Position numbers and translations under genes: made by a program
Notes under the pieces: generated by a model
Databases searched by the model: none
What the model saw: only the letters and a program-made list of their open reading frames with translations
Told to the model about the DNA's origin: nothing
Shown: positions 1 through 5,465 of the stretch, in pieces
Layout: the number at the start of each line of letters is the position of its first letter
Position numbering within the stretch: the stretch's first letter is position 1
From: JBOGZI01 sp050697275
GTDB lineage: Bacteria; Actinomycetota; Thermoleophilia; Solirubrobacterales; 70-9
Assembly: GCA_050697275.1 (NCBI GenBank)
Contig: JBOGZI010000168.1
Location: forward strand, 1 to 5,997
Direction of reading: 5' to 3'
Length of the DNA: 5,997 bases

Positions 1-1308
1 GTCCAGCGCCACGATCAGCCCCGTCAGCGAGAGCTGGGCCATCACCGCGATCGCGATGCCGTAGATGCCGGCGAGCTCGTTGGCGCCGAGAATCGCGAGG
101 GCAATGACCAGCACCGGCGCCGCTGCGGACTGGAAGCCCTGCGCGAGCCCTTGGATGATGTTGGTCGCGTGCCCGGTCTGCGACGCGCGCGAGATCGTCT
201 TCACCGGCCGGAACCGGGTGGACGTGTAGAAGTCGGTGAGCACGAACAGGAACGCGGTGACGCCGACGCCGATCAGGCCGCAGAGCCAGAGGTCGGTGAC
301 GCTCGAGTTCGTCAGCGAGCCGCCCGCCTCGGCCACGCCCTGGGCCAGCGCCCCCTCCATCAGCCACTCGGTGATCGGATAGAAGGCGGCGGCCGAGAGG
401 ACCGCCGAGACCACCAGGCCCTGGTAGAGGGCCCGCTCGACATTGCCGGAGCGGCTCCGCACCGCGAGCGCGCCGATGATCGAGGCGATGATCGCGACGG
501 CGCCGAGGGCGAGGGGATAGATCGCGACCTCGCGCGCGAACTCGCCGGTGAAGGTGAGCACCCCGAGCAGCATCACCGCGACCGCGGTGACGGCGTAAGT
601 CTCGAACAGGTCCGCGGCCATGCCGGCGCAGTCGCCGACGTTGTCGCCGACGTTGTCGGCGATCACCGCGGGATTGCGGGGATCGTCCTCCGGGATCCCC
701 GCCTCGATCTTGCCGACCAGGTCGGCGCCGACGTCAGCGGCCTTCGTGAAGATGCCGCCGCCGAGTCGCGCGAAGACCGAGATCAGCGAGCCGCCGAAGC
801 CGAGCCCGATCAGGGCGTCCACGGCCTCCCTGTCGGAGTAGTCGAGCAGGATCAGAGCGCCGAAGTAGCCGGCGACGCCGAGCAGGGCGAGGCCGACCAC
901 CAGCATCCCGGTGACCGAGCCGCCCTTGAAGGCGATGTCGAGGGCCGGCGGGATGCCCCCTCGCGCCGCCTCGGCGACCCGGGCGTTCGCGCGAACCGAG
1001 AGGTTCATGCCGATGAACCCGGCCGCCCCCGAGAGCACACCGCCGATCACGAAGCCGACCGCGGTCTGCACGTTCTGGAGCGGGATCAGCAGCACGGCGA
1101 CGACCACGCCGACCCCGGCGATGATCATGTACTGCCGCTTCAGGTAGGCGCTCGCCCCCTCCTGCACCGCGGCCGAGATCTCCTGCATCCGCTCGTTCCC
1201 GGGCGGCTTCGAGAGCAGGCGCTGGGTGACCAGCAGGCCGTAGAGGACGGCGGCGGCGCCGCAGCCGAGCGCGACGACGACGCCGTAGTCAGTGAGGAAG
1301 TCGGTCAA
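1..1308 (-). CDS. hppA: Membrane-bound proton-translocating pyrophosphatase, N-terminal 436 residues (3' end outside window)
   Basis: This integral membrane enzyme hydrolyses pyrophosphate and uses the energy to pump H+ (or Na+ in some relatives) out of the cytoplasm. The visible part has several hydrophobic segments (for example about residues 8-26, 60-77, 82-100, 134-155). It carries the family substrate loop: DVGADLVGK at 192-200, EAGIPEDDPRNP at 202-213, then the NVGDNVGD acidic repeat at 219-226, which supplies Mg-PPi ligands. EGASAYLKRQY at 50-60 is also typical. DCAGMAADLFETY (226-238) and GHATNIIQG (379-387) resemble the K+-independent H+-pumping class, but the deciding Ala/Lys in the GNTT motif lies beyond the edge. 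The start is TTG at 1308: a TGA lies six codons upstream with no ATG or GTG between, and the first helix begins just after. No clear ribosome binding site is seen. The full protein would be roughly 650-750 residues. Family assignment is secure; ion specificity is inferred. Confidence 0.97.
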   Translation of the reverse strand, partial: MTDFLTDYGVVVALGCGAAAVLYGLLVTQRLLSKPPGNERMQEISAAVQEGASAYLKRQYMIIAGVGVVVAVLLIPLQNVQTAVGFVIGGVLSGAAGFIGMNLSVRANARVAEAARGGIPPALDIAFKGGSVTGMLVVGLALLGVAGYFGALILLDYSDREAVDALIGLGFGGSLISVFARLGGGIFTKAADVGADLVGKIEAGIPEDDPRNPAVIADNVGDNVGDCAGMAADLFETYAVTAVAVMLLGVLTFTGEFAREVAIYPLALGAVAIIASIIGALAVRSRSGNVERALYQGLVVSAVLSAAAFYPITEWLMEGALAQGVAEAGGSLTNSSVTDLWLCGLIGVGVTAFLFVLTDFYTSTRFRPVKTISRASQTGHATNIIQGLAQGFQSAAAPVLVIALAILGANELAGIYGIAIAVMAQLSLTGLIVALD

Positions 1309-1379
1309 GTCGGAGGTCTCGCGTCAGGGATTCGTGAAGCGGCGCGGCAGTCTATCCGCACATGCCCCGGCGGGGATGC
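1309..1379 (-). other. Intergenic spacer and leader before hppA
   Basis: This 71-base spacer between the DUF1844-like gene and hppA is the longest gap in the window and so the likeliest site for a separate hppA promoter or for transcript processing. I could not identify a convincing -35/-10 pair. A TAGACT hexamer (1354-1349 on the minus strand) could pass for a -10 box but has no matching -35 element at normal spacing. A short hairpin occupies its first 20 bases and is listed separately. Confidence 0.5.
1360..1379 (-). terminator. Possible short stem-loop directly after the DUF1844-like stop codon
   Basis: Read on the minus strand, GCAT-CCCC-GCC-GGGG-C-ATGT can fold into a four-pair GC stem with a three-base loop. 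A single bulged C and a further four pairs (one G-U) lie below it. It begins on the base after the TAG stop of the upstream gene. There is no run of U after it, so it is not a canonical intrinsic terminator. It may be an attenuator, an mRNA 3'-end stabiliser, or chance in G+C-rich DNA. Confidence 0.3.
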
Positions 1380-1790
1380 CTACTCGGTCCCACCCGGGGT
1401 CCAGAGGCCCGAATCGCCCTTGGCGCCGCCCTTCCCCTCGCCCTCCCCCTTCGTCTCGGACTCCGGCTCGGCCTCCCGCTCCTCCTCGCCCGCCGGCTCG
1501 CCCTCACCCGCGTGCTTGGCATAGAGGACCTGCAGCTCGGAGACGGCCTGGCGCAGCTGCGGCTGCGCCTCCGGCTTGACCAGGTCGACGAGGGCGCGGG
1601 CGGCATCGATCCCGACCTTCGCCTGGGCGAGGTCACGCTCGTCGTCCTTGGCGATCCGCCGGGCGGAGAGGTTGAGGATGCTGACCACGCTCTGCAGGAC
1701 GACGTCCTCGACCCGGACCTGCTTGATCTCCTCCTCGAGCTGCTCGCGCAGCTCCTCCTCGCTCGGCTGCTGTCCCTCCTGCTCAGCCAT
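1380..1790 (-). CDS. Small helical protein, DUF1844-like, with low-complexity acidic tail
   Basis: This 136-residue soluble protein has no known function. Residues 10-27 are Glu-rich and probably helical. Residues 28-93 form a two- or three-helix core (VVLQSVVSILNLSARRI, then DLAQAKVGIDAARALVDLV, then a final helix ending ELQVLYAK). That order of a hydrophobic helix, a DLxQAKxxIDxxxxLxxL helix and an LxxLxxxY helix is what I associate with DUF1844. The family call is from memory of the pattern, not a search. Residues 95-128 are a Glu/Gly/Lys-rich, probably disordered tail, and the protein ends in LWTPGGTE. There is no signal peptide or membrane segment. I chose ATG at 1790, eight bases after the stop of the upstream ligase gene. 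A TTG at 1802, overlapping that stop, would add four residues. Close spacing suggests co-transcription with the ligase. Being a real gene is likely; the role is unknown. Confidence 0.72.
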   Translation of the reverse strand: MAEQEGQQPSEEELREQLEEEIKQVRVEDVVLQSVVSILNLSARRIAKDDERDLAQAKVGIDAARALVDLVKPEAQPQLRQAVSELQVLYAKHAGEGEPAGEEEREAEPESETKGEGEGKGGAKGDSGLWTPGGTE

Positions 1791-1798
1791 GCACCCAG

Positions 1799-2989
1799 TC
1801 AATCATGGACCGCCGCCGCCTCCGGGGCATAGGTCCGCCTGGTCTCCTCGACCGCCCGCCTGAAGATCTCCTCGATCGGGCCCCCATCGGCGTGCGCGCG
1901 GCGGGCGCGCTGGGCGCCGTTCTCCTCCGGCACCGCGGGCTCGATCTCGAGCAGGCGCTGGGCGGGCTCGCTCCATTCGAGCATCCGCTCCACCACCCCG
2001 CGCGTCGGCACCAGGGCGCGGTGCTCGAAGTCGATCATCTCCCCGTCCATGCCGTGGCGGATCGCACGCCAGAGGTTCTCCTCGATCTCACGCTGGCGCA
2101 GGCCGGCCTCGTAGCCCCGCTCGTCGTAGTCGAGTGCCGCCTGCACCACACAGGCCGCGATCATCGCGGCGAGGTTGAGGGACTCGTCGCCCCGGGTCTG
2201 GGCGTCGCAGATCCTCACCTCTACGGTGCCGAACTCGTGGTGCGGCCGCACGCTCCACCAGAGCTGGGTGGCCTCGACGACCGACTCGGTCTCCTTCAGC
2301 AGCCGTACGAAGTCCGCGTAGCTGGACCAGTCCCCGAACGGCTCGTGCACGCCGCAGCGCGGAAAGGTCCGGGTGAAGATCTCGGTGCGGACCGAGTGCA
2401 GGCCCGTGTCGCGGTGGTCGAGGAACGGGGAGTTGGCGGAGACCGCGAGCAGCGCCGGGAGCAGGCCCCGCATCCTGTCGGTCACCCCGATCGCGCGATC
2501 GGCGCCCCGGATCCCCACGTGGACGTGCAGGCTCCAGGTGTTGTTCCGCTGCGCGACCCAGCGCAGCTCCCGTGCGAGCCGCTGGTAGTGCGTGGTGCCG
2601 ATGATGCGCTGGTCGAGGTAGCTGGCCCAGGGGTGCGTTCCCATCGCCGCCAGGGCCAGGCTCATCTCGTCGGCGATCGCGAACAGCCGCTCGCGCCGGG
2701 CCCGCTGACGCTCCGCCGCCTCGGCGAAGCTCTCGCCCCGCCCGGAGCGGATCTCGATCTCGGTGTCGATCAGCTCCCCACGGACCGCTCCCGCCAGGGA
2801 CTCGTCCGCGAGGCAGGCCCGGTACAGCTCATCGAAGCGATGCTCGAGGTCGAGGATGCCGGGATCGACGATCTGGAACTCCTCCTCGATCCCGATCGTG
2901 AAGTCCCGGGACGTCTCGAATACCTCCCGGACCACCTCCAGGTCGAGTCTGTCGTGCTGCGGCTCTGGATCGATCTTCGGGTCGGGCAA
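1799..2989 (-). CDS. Carboxylate-amine ligase of the glutamate-cysteine ligase 2 (GCS2/YbdK-like) family
   Basis: This 396-residue cytoplasmic enzyme belongs to the family that uses ATP to join an amino acid carboxylate, usually the gamma-carboxylate of glutamate, to an amine such as cysteine. Visible hallmarks are GIEEEF at 33-38, GELIDTEIEI at 71-80, NTWSLHVHVGI at 150-160, SANSPF at 184-189 and RPHHEFGTVEVR at 248-259. The acidic and histidine residues in these blocks are the expected Mg-ATP ligands. Length is close to E. coli YbdK (about 370) plus an N-terminal extension of some 25 residues and a charged C-terminal region. YbdK itself has only weak glutamate-cysteine ligase activity, and the natural substrates of most members are unknown, so gamma-glutamylcysteine synthesis should not be assumed. 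The TTG start at 2989 is supported by a GGAG eight bases upstream. It follows rex by 29 bases and ends 8 bases before the DUF1844-like gene, suggesting one transcript. Confidence 0.9.
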   Translation of the reverse strand: MPDPKIDPEPQHDRLDLEVVREVFETSRDFTIGIEEEFQIVDPGILDLEHRFDELYRACLADESLAGAVRGELIDTEIEIRSGRGESFAEAAERQRARRERLFAIADEMSLALAAMGTHPWASYLDQRIIGTTHYQRLARELRWVAQRNNTWSLHVHVGIRGADRAIGVTDRMRGLLPALLAVSANSPFLDHRDTGLHSVRTEIFTRTFPRCGVHEPFGDWSSYADFVRLLKETESVVEATQLWWSVRPHHEFGTVEVRICDAQTRGDESLNLAAMIAACVVQAALDYDERGYEAGLRQREIEENLWRAIRHGMDGEMIDFEHRALVPTRGVVERMLEWSEPAQRLLEIEPAVPEENGAQRARRAHADGGPIEEIFRRAVEETRRTYAPEAAAVHD

Positions 2990-2997
2990 GGGGTCAG

Positions 2998-3001
2998 CTC
3001 C
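2998..3001 (-). promoter_or_regulatory. Ribosome binding site supporting the TTG start of the ligase gene
   Basis: GGAG on the minus strand (3001-2998) lies eight bases before the TTG at 2989. This favours the TTG over in-frame GTG codons further inside and so keeps the N-terminal extension of about 25 residues before the conserved core. Confidence 0.6.
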
Positions 3002-3018
3002 GCGGGCGGGCCACCGAC

Positions 3019-3696
3019 CTAGGTCAGGTAGAAGTAGAGCGCGTAGAGGAGGTCCACCGCGGGGCTCGAGGTGTGGACGGTGACCTCCGGCGGCACCTGG
3101 AGCAGCTGCTCCGAGTAGTTGAAGATGATCTTCACACCGGACTCGACCAGCCGGTCGGCGACCTCCTGCGCGTTGTCGGCAGGCACCGCCAGCACGCCGA
3201 CCACGACGTCCTCATCGGCGACGACCGACTGGAGGTCGTCGAACGATCGGACCGAGAGGCTCCCGACCCGGTTGCCGATCACGGCCGGGTCGACGTCGAA
3301 CATGGCGACGATCCGGAAGCCGTGGTCGGCGAAGATGTCGGAGCTGGCGATCGCCTGTCCCAGGTTCCCGGCCCCGAACAGCGCGATGTTGTGCTGGCCG
3401 GCGGTCCGCAGGATCTTGCGGACCTCCCGCACCAGCGAGTCGACGTTGTAGCCCACCCCCCGTTTGCCGAACTTGCCGAAGCCGGAGAGGTCGCGGCGGA
3501 TCTGGGTCGAGTTGATGTGCGTGTAGTCGGAGAGCTCCTGCGAGGAGATCGTGTCCTTGCCCATCTTGCGCGCCTGGGTGAGCACCTGCAGGTAGCGCGA
3601 GAGCCGGGCGGCGACCCCCAGCGAGAGGCGATCCCCGTCGCCGAGCTCGGTCGGCGTTTGCTGCTCGGCCGTGCCGGCGGCCCCGTCCTCGATCAT
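3019..3696 (-). CDS. rex: Redox-sensing transcriptional repressor Rex
   Basis: Rex is a homodimeric repressor that binds DNA when NAD+ prevails and lets go when NADH rises, so it controls respiration and fermentation genes. The 225-residue protein has the expected layout. An N-terminal winged helix (about 27-90) includes INSTQIRRDLSGFGKFGKRG at 61-80, the recognition helix and wing region. A Rossmann fold follows, with GAGNLG at 108-113 as the dinucleotide-binding loop and FDVDP at 133-137 ending the second strand. The C-terminal swapped helix (LLYALYFYL) closes the dimer. Length matches the family (about 205-225). A longer open frame extends upstream, but the ATG at 3696 overlaps the TGA of the glutaredoxin-like gene as ATGA, and the upstream frame is an Arg/Gly-rich shadow. 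Translation is therefore probably coupled. In streptomycetes rex precedes heme genes; here it precedes the GCS2 ligase. I found no full Rex operator in the window. Confidence 0.96.
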   Translation of the reverse strand: MIEDGAAGTAEQQTPTELGDGDRLSLGVAARLSRYLQVLTQARKMGKDTISSQELSDYTHINSTQIRRDLSGFGKFGKRGVGYNVDSLVREVRKILRTAGQHNIALFGAGNLGQAIASSDIFADHGFRIVAMFDVDPAVIGNRVGSLSVRSFDDLQSVVADEDVVVGVLAVPADNAQEVADRLVESGVKIIFNYSEQLLQVPPEVTVHTSSPAVDLLYALYFYLT

Positions 3697-3950
3697 GCGG
3701 ACACGGTATCGAGCCTGGCCCTGAGGCCATCCAGGTCGACCCCGAGCTCCCCGACGATCTCGCCGTCCAACTCGACCACCGGAATCCGCTCCAGGAAGCG
3801 CGCGAGCAGGCGGTCGTCGGACTCGATGTCGACCTCCTCGAGCTCGAAGGCGCGCCCCTCGGCGCGGAGCTCCTCCAGCCCCCGGCGGGCCTCGTCGCAG
3901 AGGTGGCACTCAGGCCGGGTGTAGAGCCGTATCGCCGGTCGCGAAGGCAT
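3693..3950 (-). CDS. Glutaredoxin-like small thioredoxin-fold protein (DUF836 type)
   Basis: This 85-residue soluble protein has one thioredoxin-like domain. The redox-active CxxC is C15-H-L-C18 within TRPECHLCDEA, after the first beta strand (AIRLYTR). RIPVV at 55-59 supplies the cis-proline (P57) typical of the fold, and VELDGEIVGEL gives the last strands. It probably takes part in thiol-disulfide exchange, but its partner and whether it uses glutathione, another thiol or a reductase are unknown. The ATG at 3950 lies inside the 3' end of tsaD, overlapping it by 41 bases in another frame; no other start precedes the conserved strand. It overlaps rex by four bases (ATGA). As I recall, a similar protein sits just upstream of rex in streptomycetes, supporting a conserved pair. 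The fold is confident; the exact activity is not. Confidence 0.88.
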   Translation of the reverse strand: MPSRPAIRLYTRPECHLCDEARRGLEELRAEGRAFELEEVDIESDDRLLARFLERIPVVELDGEIVGELGVDLDGLRARLDTVSA

Positions 3951-4956
3951 CCAGGTCCAGGTAGTCCGGGTAGGGGATCGGCTCGCCGAACCGCGCCGCG
4001 GAGCCGATCATCGCCGCGTTGTCCGTGCAGAGCTCGATCGGCACCAGCTTGAGCCGCAGGCCGAGCTCGGCGCAGAGCTGCTCGGCGCGCCCGCGCAGCA
4101 CCGAGTTGGCCGCCACGCCCCCGCCGAGGGCGACCGTCTCCCACTCTCCCCCGCGGGCGGCCCGCTCCAGCTTCGCGACCAGCTGTCCGATGATCGCGCG
4201 CTGGTAGGAGGCGGCGAGGTCCGCAATCGCCTGCTTGGTGCGCTCCGGGCCCAGCTCCCGGGTGCGGTAGACGAGCGCCGTCTTCACCCCGCTGAAGCTG
4301 AAGTCGAGGCCCCGCTCGGCCATCGCGACCGGGAACTCGAAGGCCTCGGGGTCCCCCTCGCGCGCCGCGCGCTCGATCGCGGGCCCGCCCGGATAGCCGA
4401 GCCCGAGCAGCCGCGCCCCCTTGTCGAAGGCCTCCCCCGCGGCGTCGTCGAGCGTCGCCCCGAGGACGTCATACGGCGGCTCCTCCGCCTCGCGTCCGGG
4501 GCCGCCTCTCGGATGGGGCAGCTCGCGGACGCCGGCCAGGAAGGTGTGCCCGCCGCTCGCGACCAGGCACAGGAAGGGAGGCTCGATCGGATCCGGCTCG
4601 AGATAGTTGGCCGCCACGTGCCCGTGCAGGTGGTCGACGGGGATCAGGGGCTTGCGATGAACCGCCGCCAGCGCCTTCGCCGTGCTCACCCCGACCAGCA
4701 GGGCCCCGATCAGGCCGGGCGCCCGGGTGACGGCGACCGCCTCGACCTCCTCGAGGCGCGTCCCCGCCCGCTGCAGGGAGGCGGCCACGACCGCGTTGAC
4801 CAGCTGAAGATGGTGACGGGAGGCGACCTCGGGGACCACTCCGCCGAAGCTCTCGTGGAAGGCGGCCTGGGAGGAGACCACATCGGAGAGCACCCGGGGG
4901 CCGTCGATCACCGCGGCGCAGGTGTCGTCGCAGGAGGTCTCGAGCGCGAGAATCAA
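3910..4956 (-). CDS. tsaD: tRNA N6-adenosine threonylcarbamoyltransferase TsaD
   Basis: TsaD transfers the threonylcarbamoyl group from threonylcarbamoyl-AMP to A37 of tRNAs reading ANN codons, acting in the cytoplasm with TsaB and TsaE. The 348-residue protein is full length. Seen motifs: LETSCDDT at 5-12 (ASKHA-fold phosphate loop), ESFGGVVPEVASRHH at 35-49, RAPGLIGALLVG at 78-89, HLHGH at 109-113 and TDNAAMIG at 311-318. H109, H113 and D312 are the expected metal ligands, matching H111, H115 and D300 of E. coli. ASGGHTFL (133-140) and GATLDDAAGEAFDKGARLLGL (from 166) are also conserved. An extra segment rich in Pro, Gly and Glu (about 147-161) separates these two blocks and looks longer than in E. 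coli. The TTG start at 4956 falls at the usual N-terminus, has AGGTGG six bases upstream and has no in-frame ATG or GTG in the spacer. It follows rimI by 46 bases. Confidence 0.98.
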   Translation of the reverse strand: MILALETSCDDTCAAVIDGPRVLSDVVSSQAAFHESFGGVVPEVASRHHLQLVNAVVAASLQRAGTRLEEVEAVAVTRAPGLIGALLVGVSTAKALAAVHRKPLIPVDHLHGHVAANYLEPDPIEPPFLCLVASGGHTFLAGVRELPHPRGGPGREAEEPPYDVLGATLDDAAGEAFDKGARLLGLGYPGGPAIERAAREGDPEAFEFPVAMAERGLDFSFSGVKTALVYRTRELGPERTKQAIADLAASYQRAIIGQLVAKLERAARGGEWETVALGGGVAANSVLRGRAEQLCAELGLRLKLVPIELCTDNAAMIGSAARFGEPIPYPDYLDLDAFATGDTALHPA

Positions 4957-4962
4957 CTCCGC

Positions 4963-4968
4963 CCACCT
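4963..4968 (-). promoter_or_regulatory. Ribosome binding site for the TTG start of tsaD
   Basis: AGGTGG on the minus strand (4968-4963) is spaced six bases from the TTG at 4956. It lies in the 46-base spacer after rimI and decides the tsaD start, which coincides with the conserved N-terminus of the family. Confidence 0.6.
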
Positions 4969-5002
4969 GCTCCACTTCGCCTCGGCGCTGGGCGGGGCGC
5001 CA

Positions 5003-5455
5003 CTAGGCGACGGGGGCCTGGTCGGCCACCTCGAACCACATGATCAGGGCGTCCTCGCCGTTGTCGTGGTAGTAGCGGCGCCGGCGGCCGGCCGAGCGGA
5101 AGCCGAAGCGCTGGTACATCGCGATCGCCGGCCGGTTGGAGACGCGCACCTCGAGGGTGAAGCGGGCACCTGGGCCGGCCTCATCGAAGAGCCGCTCGAT
5201 CAGCTCGGTGGCGAGGCCCTCCCGGCGGCGGTCGGGCTGGATCGCGACGTTCATCAGGTGCCAGACCTCGTCGTAGCGGGCGCAGACCAGGTAGCCGATC
5301 AGGCTGCCGGACTCGTCCTCGGCCGCCAGGCAGATCCCCGACGGCTTCGAGAGCTCGAGCACGAACATCGCCAGCGACCAGGGCGTCGGGAAGGAGCGCC
5401 GCTCGATCGCGATCACGGCGGGCAGATCGCCGTAGCCGAGCCGGCGCAGCCTCAT
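5003..5455 (-). CDS. rimI: Ribosomal-protein-alanine N-acetyltransferase RimI (GNAT family)
   Basis: RimI transfers acetyl from acetyl-CoA to a protein N-terminus; the E. coli enzyme acts on ribosomal protein S18, and relatives in other bacteria may be broader. The 150-residue protein is close to E. coli RimI (148). It is a single GNAT domain: IERRSFPTPWS at 17-27, LIGYLVCARYDEVWHLMNVAI across strands 3-4, the acetyl-CoA loop R77-R-E-G-L-A82, then LEVRVSNRPAIAMYQRFGF (101-119). E102 and Y114 correspond to the catalytic Glu103 and Tyr115 of E. coli. I chose the ATG at 5455, 10 bases after the tsaB stop. An upstream in-frame ATG at 5512 lies inside tsaB and would add 19 residues unlike the family. 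The tsaB-rimI-tsaD order is a widespread conserved cluster, so the three are probably co-transcribed. Confidence 0.94.
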   Translation of the reverse strand: MRLRRLGYGDLPAVIAIERRSFPTPWSLAMFVLELSKPSGICLAAEDESGSLIGYLVCARYDEVWHLMNVAIQPDRRREGLATELIERLFDEAGPGARFTLEVRVSNRPAIAMYQRFGFRSAGRRRRYYHDNGEDALIMWFEVADQAPVA

Positions 5456-5465
5456 GCCGCCCCGC

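Noticed and set aside
640..661. Tandem repeat in hppA (gttgtcgccgac-like units)
   Set aside because: It encodes the conserved NVGDNVGD substrate-binding repeat, so protein function explains it.
1330..1340. Single GTGAA/TTCAC half-site upstream of hppA as a Rex operator
   Set aside because: Only one half-site is present; no matching partner lies at the required spacing.
151..1524. Long plus-strand open frame (457 codons) opposite hppA
   Set aside because: Its product is Arg/Gly/Asp/Glu-rich with no recognisable motif, while the minus strand of the same bases encodes an unmistakable pyrophosphatase. High G+C makes stop codons rare in the antisense frames.
1805..3022. Long plus-strand open frame (405 codons) opposite the GCS2 ligase
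   Set aside because: It mirrors the ligase gene almost end to end and has a biased, motif-free composition; the ligase motifs on the other strand explain the conservation.
3115..3137. Rex-operator-like inverted repeat (TGTGAA...TTCAAC on the minus strand) within rex
   Set aside because: The halves are separated by seven bases rather than the four expected between GAA and TTC, and the pattern is explained by codons for the conserved VKIIFN strand.
3697..3909. N-terminal extension of rex (71 residues before the chosen ATG)
   Set aside because: The extension is Arg/Gly/Pro-rich and overlaps the glutaredoxin-like gene in another frame. The ATGA overlap gives a natural start with normal Rex length.
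3073..3924. Plus-strand open frame opposite rex and the glutaredoxin-like gene
   Set aside because: It is an antisense shadow: Val/Asp/Arg-rich, then a Ser/Arg-rich end, with no domain and no ribosome binding site.
4984..5001. GGCGC/GCGCC inverted repeat with an eight-base loop between rimI and tsaD
   Set aside because: A five-pair stem is common by chance in this composition, there is no U tract, and the flanking genes form a conserved cluster.
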